Made by a program: the position numbers and the translations under genes
Origin: Takakia lepidozioides
Taxonomy: Eukaryota; Streptophyta; Takakiopsida; Takakiales; Takakiaceae
Assembly (NCBI GenBank): GCA_030704615.1
Contig: CM060731.1
Location: forward strand, 37,078,001 to 37,142,000
DNA: 64,000 nt
Reading direction: 5' to 3'
In this document: piece by piece, positions 12,104 to 24,300 of the stretch
Layout of the letters: each line of letters begins with the position of its first letter
Numbering within the stretch: the first letter of the stretch is position 1
The notes under the pieces: generated by a model
Database searches by the model: none
What the model was told of the DNA's origin: nothing
What the model saw: only the letters and a program-made list of their open reading frames with translations

Positions 12104-12782
12104 CAGTGTTGGTCTGGTATCAGGTTTCTTACATACCTGAGTGGTCCTGGTACCAGCCCCATCACGAAACTTTCATACCAGACTGGTCTATATAATGGTG
12201 GATGTATTTTTTTTTATAGATATTGGCATGAGTAGCATGACGACAATACCAGCTGGTATGAGATATCAAAATTTTTTTTTTTTTTTAAATTTTTGGGAAG
12301 GGGACTGAATCAAAAAATAAATAAAAAATAAAAAATAGTCCAATTCTTTTTTATTTTTCTTACCTCTTATAACAGGAAGGTGGACACCTTCATGACACAC
12401 CAGATGGTGGTTTGAACCCAGAACCACATCCAACGTGGTATGTGCCAATTACCACTGCGCTACATGCTAGTTGTCAATCAATTCTGGTATCATTCCAAAG
12501 CCATTTGACTTACAAGTTTATCAAATATCAAGTGAAAAAAATACAATAAACATAAAATAAATATAAATAAGTACATGTATGTCCATATAAACTAGTATAA
12601 TACACATACCAGAGTAAATGAGGAAGGAGGGGGGGGACTGGTATTGTGGCTGGTGTGAGAAAACGATACCAGCCTGGTTTGGTATATGACCTAAGTATTG
12701 TAGAACTTAAGACCAGGCTGGTCTGGTCCGTGACACCAGGGTTGATACCAACGTTGATACTCGGGTCTGATACCCGTCACTG
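12104..12782. mobile_element. Non-autonomous hAT element 5 (679 bp)
   Basis: It begins CAGTGTTGGTCTGGTATC and ends GATACCCGTCACTG. The 8-bp target duplication GTATCGTG is exact at 12096-12103 and 12783-12790. Subterminal GGTATC/GATACC units match element 3. A minus-strand SINE fragment lies within it at about 12395-12480. No transposase is encoded. Confidence 0.9.
12395..12480 (-). mobile_element. SINE fragment (tRNA-like head)
   Basis: On the minus strand, AGCATGTAGCGCAGTGGTAA forms an A-box region and GGTTCTGGGTTCAAACCACC a B-box region, with CACATACCACGTTGG between them as in family B. Only the head is recognisable. It is inserted in hAT element 5. Confidence 0.6.
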
Positions 12783-12966
12783 GTATCGTGCGCAGGTTCA
12801 AATCCCGAGGCAAAGAGAGAGCATGGGATCGTGCCTGGTCTGCAGAGCGTGGCAGGCAGGCAGCTCAGTGAGGCCTTGCATCTCCCCGAAGGATCTCTGC
12901 AACTCTCCATGAATCCCTGCTTGCATCGGGGTTTTCTCTGCAAGTACCGGTGCTGCTGCCATTGCC

Positions 12967-14590
12967 ATGGTCTCCTACATCTCCTCGACTTCATATCGCA
13001 GGGAGCAAGCCATGAAGGCGCTTCCGCTTCGCATATTGTCTGGCGTTTCTCCTGTACGTTCACTTCTCATAGCTCTGTGGATGTGTTCTTCTCTATGTAT
13101 CCGGTTTTTCTCTTGGTAGGCTCACGTCTGGAAGAGCTTCCGTTATCTATCCAGCATTGTAATTCATCGTATTGCAGTACAGTAGTCCAGTATGTTACTC
13201 CCGGTGTGGTTGTAGGTTCTGTGAACACCGGGAGCTTCTCACAGCTTAGAATAGTCATTCGTTTTCTCTCTTAGGTCCCTTCTCTATCCGTTTGCTGTTT
13301 GTGTCACTGTTTACGACTCACATTGAATCGTAATTTGGAGGTTTCTGTCTTGACTGCATTTGCATTCCTCTGCCGCAGAGACAGGCTCGTAAATCCAGAC
13401 CCGCTTTCTATGCTGGTCACGTCAGTGGATATCTTCTAGCGTATGTTCCCATTCTCGTGGTTCCATGCAGGATCAGGTTCTCTGTCCCGTCCTAGACGTT
13501 GTCCCTCTCTTGTCAGTGCTATTTCATATTCTGGGATACACATAAGTGGGCGGGAGTGTCCCTGTATGAGCTGACACACCAATGTGGGTGGAATTTAGAG
13601 TGTATTGATGGGAAATGGCAATGTAGGAAGTATTCATAATCCAGTTTTCTGCTCACACTGTCAGACATCTTCCCTGGAAAATGCACATTACTTGTTTGCG
13701 CCTTCTTTACTTCTGTCTTTCTCTTCACGCCCCAGCTGTATCTCCCAGTGTCACCAATACTGTCACATGACATAATTGTACTTTTGACCTCTATGTGCTT
13801 GTCAGAGACAGCTTATGGATTAGTAAGTCGATGTCCCTCTTCCCTCTTTCTCCTATCTTTGTCTTGTTGCTTTCTATGATCCTGGCACTGATCAGTTGAG
13901 CTTTGAGGGTAACTGGCTCCGGAGACATATAGTCTCTCTTTCTAGAATTTCGCCTCTGTCTCTGTCTCTGTCTCTGTCTCTCTAGAGGAGCCATTTCCCT
14001 GCACACAGACCTTCTGTCTCTATCACTCTCTTACCTTCCCCTGGCCCTCAGTAATGCACGCACCCTCACACATATGTTGTTAGGCATACCGCACCAGCGT
14101 TTCCTCCTGTCTATCTGCCTGAAGCATTCCTCACTGGTCCTTCCGCTGCCATCAATTGCACTCCTTGTCTTTGGCACTGACGTTGCACACTGTATTGTCC
14201 AGGACCAGTCAGTGAGCTAAAATCAAGTGGAGCTGATGAACATTTTGTAAAACTTCTTGAAAAACAACCATCAGCTTCTTGGAGTCATGGATGGGTAGGT
14301 GTTGAATCACCATTCCTATCTAGCCCAGTCTTTTCCTCCTTGTATCTGTTTTCCACCTAAAATGTGTGCATGTGTGCTCTTTTTACTCCTTTCTATTCAC
14401 TGACCTCCCAAAAGTCCATTGTCTGTCTCTGATACATTGGTCTTTCCCCTGACTTCATCTACGTCTCTTCAGCAAGCTCCTGGATTATAGGCGAGCTACA
14501 TTGTATGCAACTTTTGGCAATGAGGACACTGCAGTTGGGAAGGCTAGAGACACAAGTTATTTGCAAGGTGGAATAAAATCTGTAGTCTGA
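12967..14590 (+). CDS. Small four-exon gene of unknown function
   Basis: Four exons join in one frame: 12967-13053 (ATG start, CCT|GTACGT donor), 13379-13440 (cag acceptor, GC|GTATGT donor), 14213-14294 (tcag acceptor, TGG|GTAGGT donor) and 14477-14590 (aag acceptor, TGA stop). Total length is 345 nt, 114 residues. An alternative start is the ATG at 13012. The last exon has a smooth conserved-looking peptide, RRATLYATFGNEDTAVGKAR, near the C-terminus. The N-terminus is short, basic and Ser-rich, possibly an organelle-targeting presequence, which is inference. I do not recognise the family. The phase agreement across three introns is the main evidence; the exon 3 and 4 acceptors are the weakest points. 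Confidence 0.5.
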
Positions 14591-15393
14591 ATATGGGTAA
14601 CCATGACTCTGCCCAGTAGATCTCAGAAAAGGGTAATTTCTCTGAGAGATTTTTGTGGTAGTTGAGTCGTTGACGTGAATGAATTGAACTCCAAGCAGCT
14701 AGTTTTTAAGCATGTGCAATAGACACCCACTTTTCTTTTGTCCTATATTGGTGTGTAAGCTTTCTGTAGGTTCATGGACAACTCTCCACAACTTGGTGTA
14801 TGGGCACAACTTGGTTTCTGTCATTCGATCTGGTTCTCTTGTTCTTTTTCTTTGTTGTTCGGTCCCCCTGGGCCCATGGATGTCTTTCTATTCTCTGCGG
14901 CATTAGATCTTAGATCTTCTTCTTCTTCTTCTTCTTTGTTGGTGCTCCACTTTCTTTCTTGTTTCATGCATTCTCTTGTCCCATGAGCTCTTCGAGTCTA
15001 CTGCGGATGTTATAAACTATCAGTTTCATTTCCTTCCCTTTCTTATTTGACACCAAAAACCCTAACCAGGGTTTATGCTTTTCACCATTTAATGTTCAGG
15101 GAAAGTAACATCTTCCATTTCTGTTAAGATGGTCATAAACTAATGCCCCGGTTACTAAGCCTGATTCAAAATTAAAATTAGAACTAGGTCATTGCAGAAG
15201 CACATGGTGACCTCTGGCACCAGTGTAAGTGTGTCTTGTCAAGGCAATGTAGGATAGCTGTCTCCACCAAGCTGTATAAGGATCTTCAAATGATGTTAGC
15301 ATGGAAATCAGGAGGAAGAAAGAAAGAAAGGTAGCAAGTAGCGCGTAGCAAAATAGAGTGATAACAATCAAGATGTTTACATTTGGATTGCAG

Positions 15394-18300
15394 GCCAACA
15401 GATGTTGAACTACTGCAGCGGTATCGGCGTGACCGGCGGGAACTTCTCAACTTTCTCCTTTCAGCTAGCGTGATTAAAAAAGTTGTGATGCCTCCAGGGG
15501 CAGTCTCATATGATGACATTGATCTTGACCAAGTCAGTGTTGATTACATTCTCGAGTGTGCTCGGAAAAGTAAGTAGCACATTTTTAAGCATTATGGAGG
15601 ACGCATGTTACTGAAAATTGTTCTTGCATACATTGGCCACGCTAGTGCTGAGTATGCTTTCCTTCTGCATCTCATGCACAGCAATCAACTTATGTGTATA
15701 GCTTGGCAGGCTTGTTTCAATTTGAATACCCATAGATTATTGTCCAAGCTGCATCGACCATTGCATTACGCCAAGGTCTATGCAACATATGTTTCTAAAT
15801 AGAGTCTGTTCTTAGGGAATTGTGACGATATGAGGTCTTTCCTTGTATGTCAGATGCTGTTTTGGAGCTCTCAGAGGCAATTAAGAGATATCATGACGAC
15901 CTCAACCTTCCACCCACGGTAAATAAACCTTTCCTAGTCAGAGTTGACAGAATCTGGTAACAAAGCATCAAATCATGAGTGGCTCCATCACTATTTCACA
16001 TGATATTGATGTTCCAGCCTGCATGCATGGTTTGGGCTTTCTTTAGCTCTCCTTCCTCTCCCTTTGGGCCTCCCATGTGGGTTGTAAGTTTCTTTCTTCT
16101 CTCTATGTGCACTCGGGGTATCCTATGCTTCTTTTTCTGTATCTGGGTATCTCTGTCCCTGTGTGTGTGTCTTCTTGCCAACATGATCGTTTCTCAGTAC
16201 AGTAAAGTGGCAGTGCAATCATAGCTACGTCTGTCACATCTGTAAACCCTGAAAACCCTGAAAGCAGGTTAATCCAATTCACAGAGTGGCCAGGACAATA
16301 ATTCGCATTCAGCTACTCCCCAGGATAGCCTTTTAACTCAACTTTTATGTGGCAGATTTCCTCACAATCTGGATCAATTCATACTGAGTATGATAAATAG
16401 ATTGTGAAGCCAGATGTGTCCAAAACTAGACCCAGCAAAAAGTCCAAGCTAGAAAATCCCTCTGCAGAAACAACTTGAGGATCTTTACAGTCAGCCAGGG
16501 TTCTTAACAGCCTAGATTGATAAGCTCCTAATGATCCCGAATTACACTGCACTGCATCGGAGGCTAACCCAAGGACTGATACACCATAGGATGTTATGAC
16601 AAGAATGTTCCCCACTGTTACTCAGAAAACTGAGACAAATATGTCCATTGTAAATGGCTTGTCAAAAGCAGCAAAAAATGTTGATGTAACTTGAGGATTC
16701 AAATAATGAGGAAGAAAGATGGCACTACAGGCCATGTTGTAAAGTATTTCCCCATTGGAACTGTTCTAGGAAGACTGTCCCCATTCCTTATGCTTTTTCT
16801 TAAATAGTGACCGAACTGATTGTTGCAAAGTCCCCCAATTTACGGAACCAAGTTCTTCTGTCTTAGTTCCCTCGTTTTTTTTGTGTGTGTGAGTGTGTGT
16901 TCCTTCTCCTCATTCTCCTGTGATGCAGTTCCTTCAGAATGGTCTAGGCCATCCTCTCTTTTGAGTACTTTCGTCCCAATTTACGTATGATTTGGCTGGG
17001 ACTTATGTTGAGGCTTTTTGCCATACAATCGCTGCAAAATCTTGCACAAAAGGTGCTATCACTACGTGTTTATATGGTTCCAAGGGCAACATGGCATGTT
17101 GTTGAGTTATAGGCACTTGTTTTCTGGAATTAATGCAAGGAGAGTGACGTGTTTGCAGGCTGGTGGTGGTTTAGGGGAGGTCTTCTTCTTGGTTACACAT
17201 CCTGACTTTTCAGGTCCTGTGCCAAACCGATCAGCCCCTGTCAAGGCAGCTGCCCTTCCCCCACCCCTTGCTCTGACTCTCCCTTTGCGATCGACGCCTT
17301 CTAAATCTATGGACATCGATGAAGAGATTGATGATTTCGAAGATGGCGATGCAGAAGAGTATGTCACAGAGACCACAAAACGTACACTAAACGATATCAG
17401 TGATTTTGTCCTGGGCATGCCCCCCTTTGCCACAGGTTTGATTCTTTGACATGACAGACATGTTTTTGGTTTGCTTTGTAAGGTACAACAATCTTCAGAA
17501 AGGTTTTCTATTCTTCAAACCACTTTTTATGTTAAAGCGATGTTCAACCATGACTTTTGCATATCTGATGTCATATCATGTGAGTTGTTAGCTCACTAAA
17601 GCTCGGAAGAATGCGAGAAAGTTGGGTGTAGCAGCTCTAGCCAAAGTTGACAGATAAAAATGTAGTGCAACATACACCATCATTATTAGCATTGCATAGC
17701 CTCGCTCCAGGAAAAGCTGTCAGGTCTCAGCTGATTGGTTAGACACTCAATCATAGATCATAGGGTTATCTTGCAGAAATGAGAAACTTCTTGGCTGTCC
17801 AAGAAACTGATGCTTTCGACATGGATGTAGAAAGCCTTCAGTCACATGTCTGAACCCTGGTCAAATAGAATAGTCAATAAGGAAAATGGGAACGAGTTAC
17901 TTGATGCTGCACAAGTGGACATACCCTGAAAGTGTGGTCCCACCATGTAGGTACATACACTTCACTCCATCAAACAAATAGTGTAATCGTTGTATTTGAT
18001 TTGTCATTGTTCTTGCGTTTATGCAGGGTTATCAGATGATGATCTTCGTGAGACATCTTACGAAGTCTTACTCGCTTCGGTTGGTGCTGCTGGGTACGCT
18101 TGTCCCATTTTCTGCCCTGTTCAAGTATTCTGAGAGGTGGAGGGAATTGAGTTGGACTGTGCTCAGTTGTAACAAATTCTCTCTTCCCCTCCTCTCCCTT
18201 TCCCAATTATTCCCATGTCTTGTTGAGTAAGGTATATTGGAAACAAAGCCCCATTCAGAGAATCAGTATGTTTGGTATCAAGAGTATCAAGAGTTATGTT

Positions 18301-21300
18301 CGGTATCATGAGTATGATACAAACATAGAGGTGTAACCTTTCTCTCCTTTTTCTATCTTTGACTCTGGTTTTTGTTTCCTCTCTCATGTTTTCTTCCATT
18401 TTGTCCCATAAGCTCTATGAGCTTTCCACGGACGTTATAAAGCACCATTTCATTTCATTTCATTTCTCCTATTTTGCAGGGGCCTCATTTCCCCGGCTAA
18501 AGAAAAGAAAGAGGAGAAGAAGTCAAAGCTGGTTAGAAAGTTCACAAGAAACAAGCCTGATAAGTACCAGCCTCAGCCAACGCGTGCACCAGGGCTTGCC
18601 GGTCTAATGGAAACCATGCGGACGCAGCTTGAGGCAAGCTCCTATGTTGACCTAGTGACAATCTTGCTTGTTATTGCACTTTTTGTAATTGCATTTGATC
18701 AGATGTATGAAATGAAATGGAAAGAAAGCTTGTGAGCCCTCTTTGGCCATGACCCTCCTGTTGCATGGGAGGGCAAGAGGGAGAACCAAAAGAAGAAATG
18801 AAACGAAATGAAATGGTACGTTATAACGTCCGCGGAAAGCTCAAAGAGCTTATGGGATAAAAGGGAAATTCAAGAAAGAAGAGACAAAACCACAGCCAAA
18901 AGCAGCCCAAAAGCAACTACTGCTCAAGGGATTGCCTAAGGGTCAAGTTCTCATGCTGATAAGCTGCCAAGCATTTCTGATCCTCATAATGGAAGACTTC
19001 AGTGAGAGATTGGGTTCCACGGAATAGACAGTTGAATCTCCCATGGATCTCATAGTATGGAGGGCAATAAAAGAAGAAATGTTCTTCAGTTTCGATTTCC
19101 CGGTTGCGCCCAGTGCACTCTGGGCATAGGCGATCCTCCCGTTGCAGGTTTTCCCATCTACCAGTCTCTATCCGTAGATTGCGGGAGCCGACCCTGAACT
19201 GCCCCAATGCCCTGAGGAGGGAGGGACATAAAAGCGCTGAAAGGTAATTGGGCCGCAAGATTCTATCATCACAGAACCAAGAATGTCCCCCGATAGAAAT
19301 GGAGTTTTGTTGTGAGAGAGGGTAGCTTCCAGGTTCTCCGGACATGTAGTTCCATAAGTTCTCTTCTGATGAGTCTGTTGCGATCTTGTTTGGATGTGAT
19401 TTCCACCCCTTCTGTATTTTGTGGCATTAGGGGAGCAATAGGGAGTCCATTGTGCTCGTAAAAACCGAACATACCAGGAGGCTTCAAAACCTGCTGTTTT
19501 GAGTCTAATAGATGTTGTGTGGACTCTTGCCCCGAGCCCTTCGGGTGAAAGAAACTTTACAACCTCCACGAAATGATACTTTATCATGTCCGCGAAACCT
19601 GAAAGAGCTTGTTGGACAAGAAAGCAAACAAGAAAGAATCTTTATAACGGTCGCAGGAAGCTCACAGACCTCATGGGACAAAGGAAAGTAAGATCCAAGA
19701 AAACTGTGGCCCTGAGTAAGCAGCTCAAAAAATCAAAATCATTTTCAAAAGATTCTATAGGGTAGGCCTGTCATCTCTGATCCTCATAATGAAACAGGAG
19801 CGATTGGCTTCTACAGAGCAGTAGTTGCATCCCTGAAAGAAACGAGGAACAAGGAAAGAAACAAGGAAATGAAATGAAATGAAATCATGCTTTATAACGT
19901 CCGCGGAAAGCTCATAGAGCTTATGGGACAAAATGGAAGAAAACATGAGAGGAAACAAAACCAGAACCTAAGAATAAGAACTAATGTTCTAGTGATTGTC
20001 TACGGGTGAAGGCCTTGTGTAGGTAAGCTGCCAAGCATTTCTGATCCTCATAGTGGAAGACTTCAGTGAGAGATTGGGTTCCACTGAATAGACAGTGGAA
20101 TCTCCCACGGATCTCGTAGTATAGAGGGCAGTATAAGTCTTCAGTTTCAATTTCCCGGCTGCGCCCTATGCAAGCTGGACATAGGCGATCCTCCCGTTGC
20201 AGGCTTTCCCATCTGCCAGTCTCTATCCGTAGGTTGTGGGAACCCATCCTGAACCACCCCAATGCCCTCAGGAGGGAAGGAGATAAGGATGTTGAAAGAA
20301 ACAAGGAAAGTAAGGAGAGTGGTGGGGTGGGGAAACTTTTGGCATTTAATGTGTTGGTTGTTTTTCTGATATAGATCTCAGAAGTCACTGATCGGCGAAC
20401 AAGAGAGGCATTGCTACATGCAGCGGCTGCAAGAGTTGGAAAGAGGATGGACACACTGCTGGTGCCCTTGGAACTTCTGTGTGCTGTGTCACGCTCTGAA
20501 TTTACTGACAGAAAACTTTACATACGGTGGGAAAAACGGCAGGTAACGAACAGGTCTTCTAAAGCACCCCTTGAACCCTTCTTCTGGTTCTTTCTTGCAT
20601 CTGTGAATAAGTTTATTCTCAATCTCTTCACAAAATTTGAATGACCGTATCAGTTTAGAGGGAAGGCGCAGGGACAAGGTAGTCAGGAAAGGAAAGATGT
20701 AAAATGTGTTAAAATAATGGATTGACACTGCAGAGCTTTGAGTGGTAAATCTTACAAGCAATGCCCTCCATCTGACAGCCACTAGGGATTGGAAACCTGG
20801 TACTCTTGTTTTAGAAACTGAAAGCTGTACAGTTGACATTGGATTGAGCTGTAGTAGCTATTGTGGCTGTCTAATGAATTGCTTCTAGTTTGTTCACAGG
20901 TCAATCTACTTGTGGAAGGGCTGTTGAACCATCCTGCTGTTGGCCTTGAAGCTTCAGATCGCATGGCAGCTGAACTTCGAGGTTGGGTTACCAAACTTGA
21001 AGAAGCAGAGGTGAACCAACATTTCTGTGAGCTGTGGTTGTGGGTTTAAGTTTATGATATTTCTCGGAGATTAGCCATCGTTGGGAGAATGAGCCTGCCT
21101 GTTTCACCTGTACATGCTAGAGGTCCCTAAAATGGAAATGAAGCTCGAGCAGAATGGAATGACAAAATCCTCCTCATTGATGCAGTGCTTGTCCCACAGT
21201 ATTGATTTGACCCATCCAAGTTCAAGTTCCTGATCATCCTACATCCTTTCTTGCTTCTTAGTTGACTCTTGATGTGACCCCCTACCTTGGTAGTTCTGAT

Positions 21301-24300
21301 ATCCTGCATGGCAACACCACTCAAGATTTGCGTAATCCCATTGTTGCTGCTCAACACCTCCAGCAGGGATGACTTAGGTGTAGGATCATTTAGAGAGGTC
21401 ATGTGGCTTGCATTCATCTGCTAGGGTTGGGCATATGATGAGGCAGTGTAAAGCTTGAGTGCTAAAATGTGTGTGTATAATCTGCAAGATCTTGTTTTCT
21501 GTCTTCAACTTTGATTAAAGAAGTTCGGGCAATGTGTTGCAGACTCTCCCATCTCCTGCAGGTCCTGCCCAGCGTGCTGAGAGCTTGAAAGCCATGAGAG
21601 GTGTGGCCATTGCTTTGGCAGAAAGGGCTGGAAGAGGGGACCAGACGGGCGAGGTTTGCCATTGGGCAGATGGCTATCATTTGAATGTGCGCCTGTATGA
21701 AAAGCTGCTGATGAGTGTATTTGATGTTCTGGACGAGGGCCAGCTTGTGGAGGTACTTTGGGCTGGACTAGTTTTGCTCCACTTGTTGTCCCATTAGTCC
21801 TTGGAACCTCTGTGAATGTCACAAAGTTTCTTTCTTGTTCTTCTTGGATCATTCTGGCTTGAAAAGATTGCAGATAATTCATGAGCTTGTACGTTTCTCA
21901 TCTGTGGCGCAGGAAGTTGAAGAGATTTTGGAGCTGCTGAAGTCGACGTGGCGGGTTTTAGGAATCACCCAGACTGTCCATGACACTTGTTATACTTGGG
22001 TTCTTTTTCGTCAGGTTAACTCCAAGCATATTACACCAGAAAGGAAAAACCAGGGGCTAGGAAATGCTGTGGTGACCTCTATCCAAGATTGTTATCTAAG
22101 TTCAGAGTTTGCTAGGCTCTTACATAGATATATAAGATTGCATAAGTTTTTAGTTCGTCTTGTGCTTTTCCTGCATGGTACTTGACCAATCTCCACATTG
22201 CTATCTTACTCTCTTATCTAAATAGTCTGTCCGGGGTTCTCTCACCAAAGAGACGCTCTCTTCAAATCTATCAAGGGAATTGTGCCTGTACCTCTGTTTA
22301 CCAACTTTGAAAGTCTCGAGGCTGAGCCAAAAGCCCAGGCCCTCCTGAGGCCTAGTTATTGGGCAAATCACACACAGCAGATTGATGCTTGTGTGAAGGG
22401 ATTTCTAGAGGATATCTGGAAAACCTGGATTAATTCTATATATGAAGGTAAGTCTTACTACCAACGTCAGCCCCTGACAGAGGTAGGTTCTGTCCCTTTT
22501 GTTTCCGCTCAAACTGGGCGCGGGGTCAATGGCCACAAGGCTACAGCAAACAACGTCTTATGACTTATCTAAATTTATAACTGTCCCTTCTTTGTTGTTT
22601 GCCCCACCGCGCCACTTCCTCTCCCCCCCCCCCCCCCCCGGTCCGTGATCTTTCACGTGTGAGGCTGATACATTCTGGTTGCAGTATGTGTTGACAGGGG
22701 AGTCAGTGCTACTGCAGCATGCCACACAACATATGAAGAGAATTGCTTCGGATAGCCAAAGAAGCACACAAGAGAAGAACCACATGAAAGGGCTAAGGTC
22801 CATAGTGGAAGGTGCTGAGGGGCCCCAGGAGCTTACTTACGTTCAGTCAGTGCTTACGCCCATAAAGCAGTGGGCAGACAAGCAGCTGGATGATTATCAC
22901 TTACATTTTGCAGATGTATGTATTTTCTTGCTCGTTTTGGCATATGTCAAGAGGGAATCTTAAACTGTGAAGAATGTGCTCATAAGACAGTGTTTTCCAT
23001 AGCCTTGTGGCCATAGATTCAGTGCCCCAATTTGGGCGGAACAAGAGGGAACAGACTCTACCTTTGTGAGGGGCTCTCTCCAGGAAGAGAGGGATCAAAA
23101 GAATAAGAGAACTGAAGCAAAAGAGCTTATATGCGAGAAGAAAAGAAAAAATGAGATGAGGTATCTTATAATGTCTGCGTAAAACCCAAAGAGCTTATGG
23201 GACGAGGAAGCAAGAAACAAGAAAGAAAGAGGGTCTCAAGCAGCCCAAAAGCAACTGAGGGATTTGAAAGCCAAAAACAGTGGGGCCCTAAACATGCCCA
23301 AAATCTACTCAGAAATTTTCTACGTGTGAGGCCTCATGAATATATTGCACCAGGCATCTCTGGTCCTAATAATGGAAGATCTGTCAGGGATTTTCTGTTC
23401 GTGATGAGGCAGTAGAACCTGCCCTAAGAAATCCTTGAATTTGGAGTCCATATCTGCCTGAGGCATGTCTGAATTTGGCAATCTACCATTTAGACCTTTG
23501 ATTTACAGTGGTTTTCTGCAGTTGATGAAGCATCTCTACCTGTGTTGCCTGTTTGATACAAGCTATCAAGAAAGTTTAATTTATATTGAATCACAAACAC
23601 ATCAGGGAAGATACTTGCATGGCTATCCTGAGGCTGTTGACTTATTTCTGAAAGCTTTTGAATGTTTGTATGAGCAGTCTCCCAGCAAGATGGAAGTCTT
23701 GGTGACAGTGGCGATGATTTCGGGGCGGCTTATAGCAGATGAGGATGAACAATCTGGGGTAAGGAATAGATCTTTCGTAAAGCACATTGCTTTGATGTCT
23801 GTACATTTGAAACTATGTGGCAGAGCACTTATGTTGCTTAAGATTGTCTCACAATCTTTGTGGAACACTCATTGCAGCAAAAGAAGGTACCAAAGAGGAC
23901 TTCGAGACAAGCCTGGATGTGATAGATTACGTTGAGGCTTTGTGTATATGTATCTGGTGAGAATACAACTGCAGACTGATTGATTGATTATTCCTGGCAC
24001 CTTTGATGTAGGTTATGAGAATGACATCGGCAGCAGAGATGGCAGCAGTTGCCAAACAGGCTGAAGATTACATCTGGTCTTCCATAAAGTTGGCATATGA
24101 AAGGGTGAGTTGAGTCTTCGTCTTATACAATTCTGGTTCACTGCTTACTGTTTTCTGATGAATTACTGAGCCCTCATTTGTGGGTCTCAAGTACTTTAGA
24201 TGTTTTGCCTACTGAAGACTTGTCAGCTTGCAAGAATGACTTGTAAGCTCCTATTGTCAATTTGATTTTGGGTCCATTGGGCTGTGCTGAACAGTTCTGT

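Noticed and set aside
13930-13990. CTCTGT microsatellite as a regulatory site
   Set aside because: A simple repeat with no position or motif to support a role.
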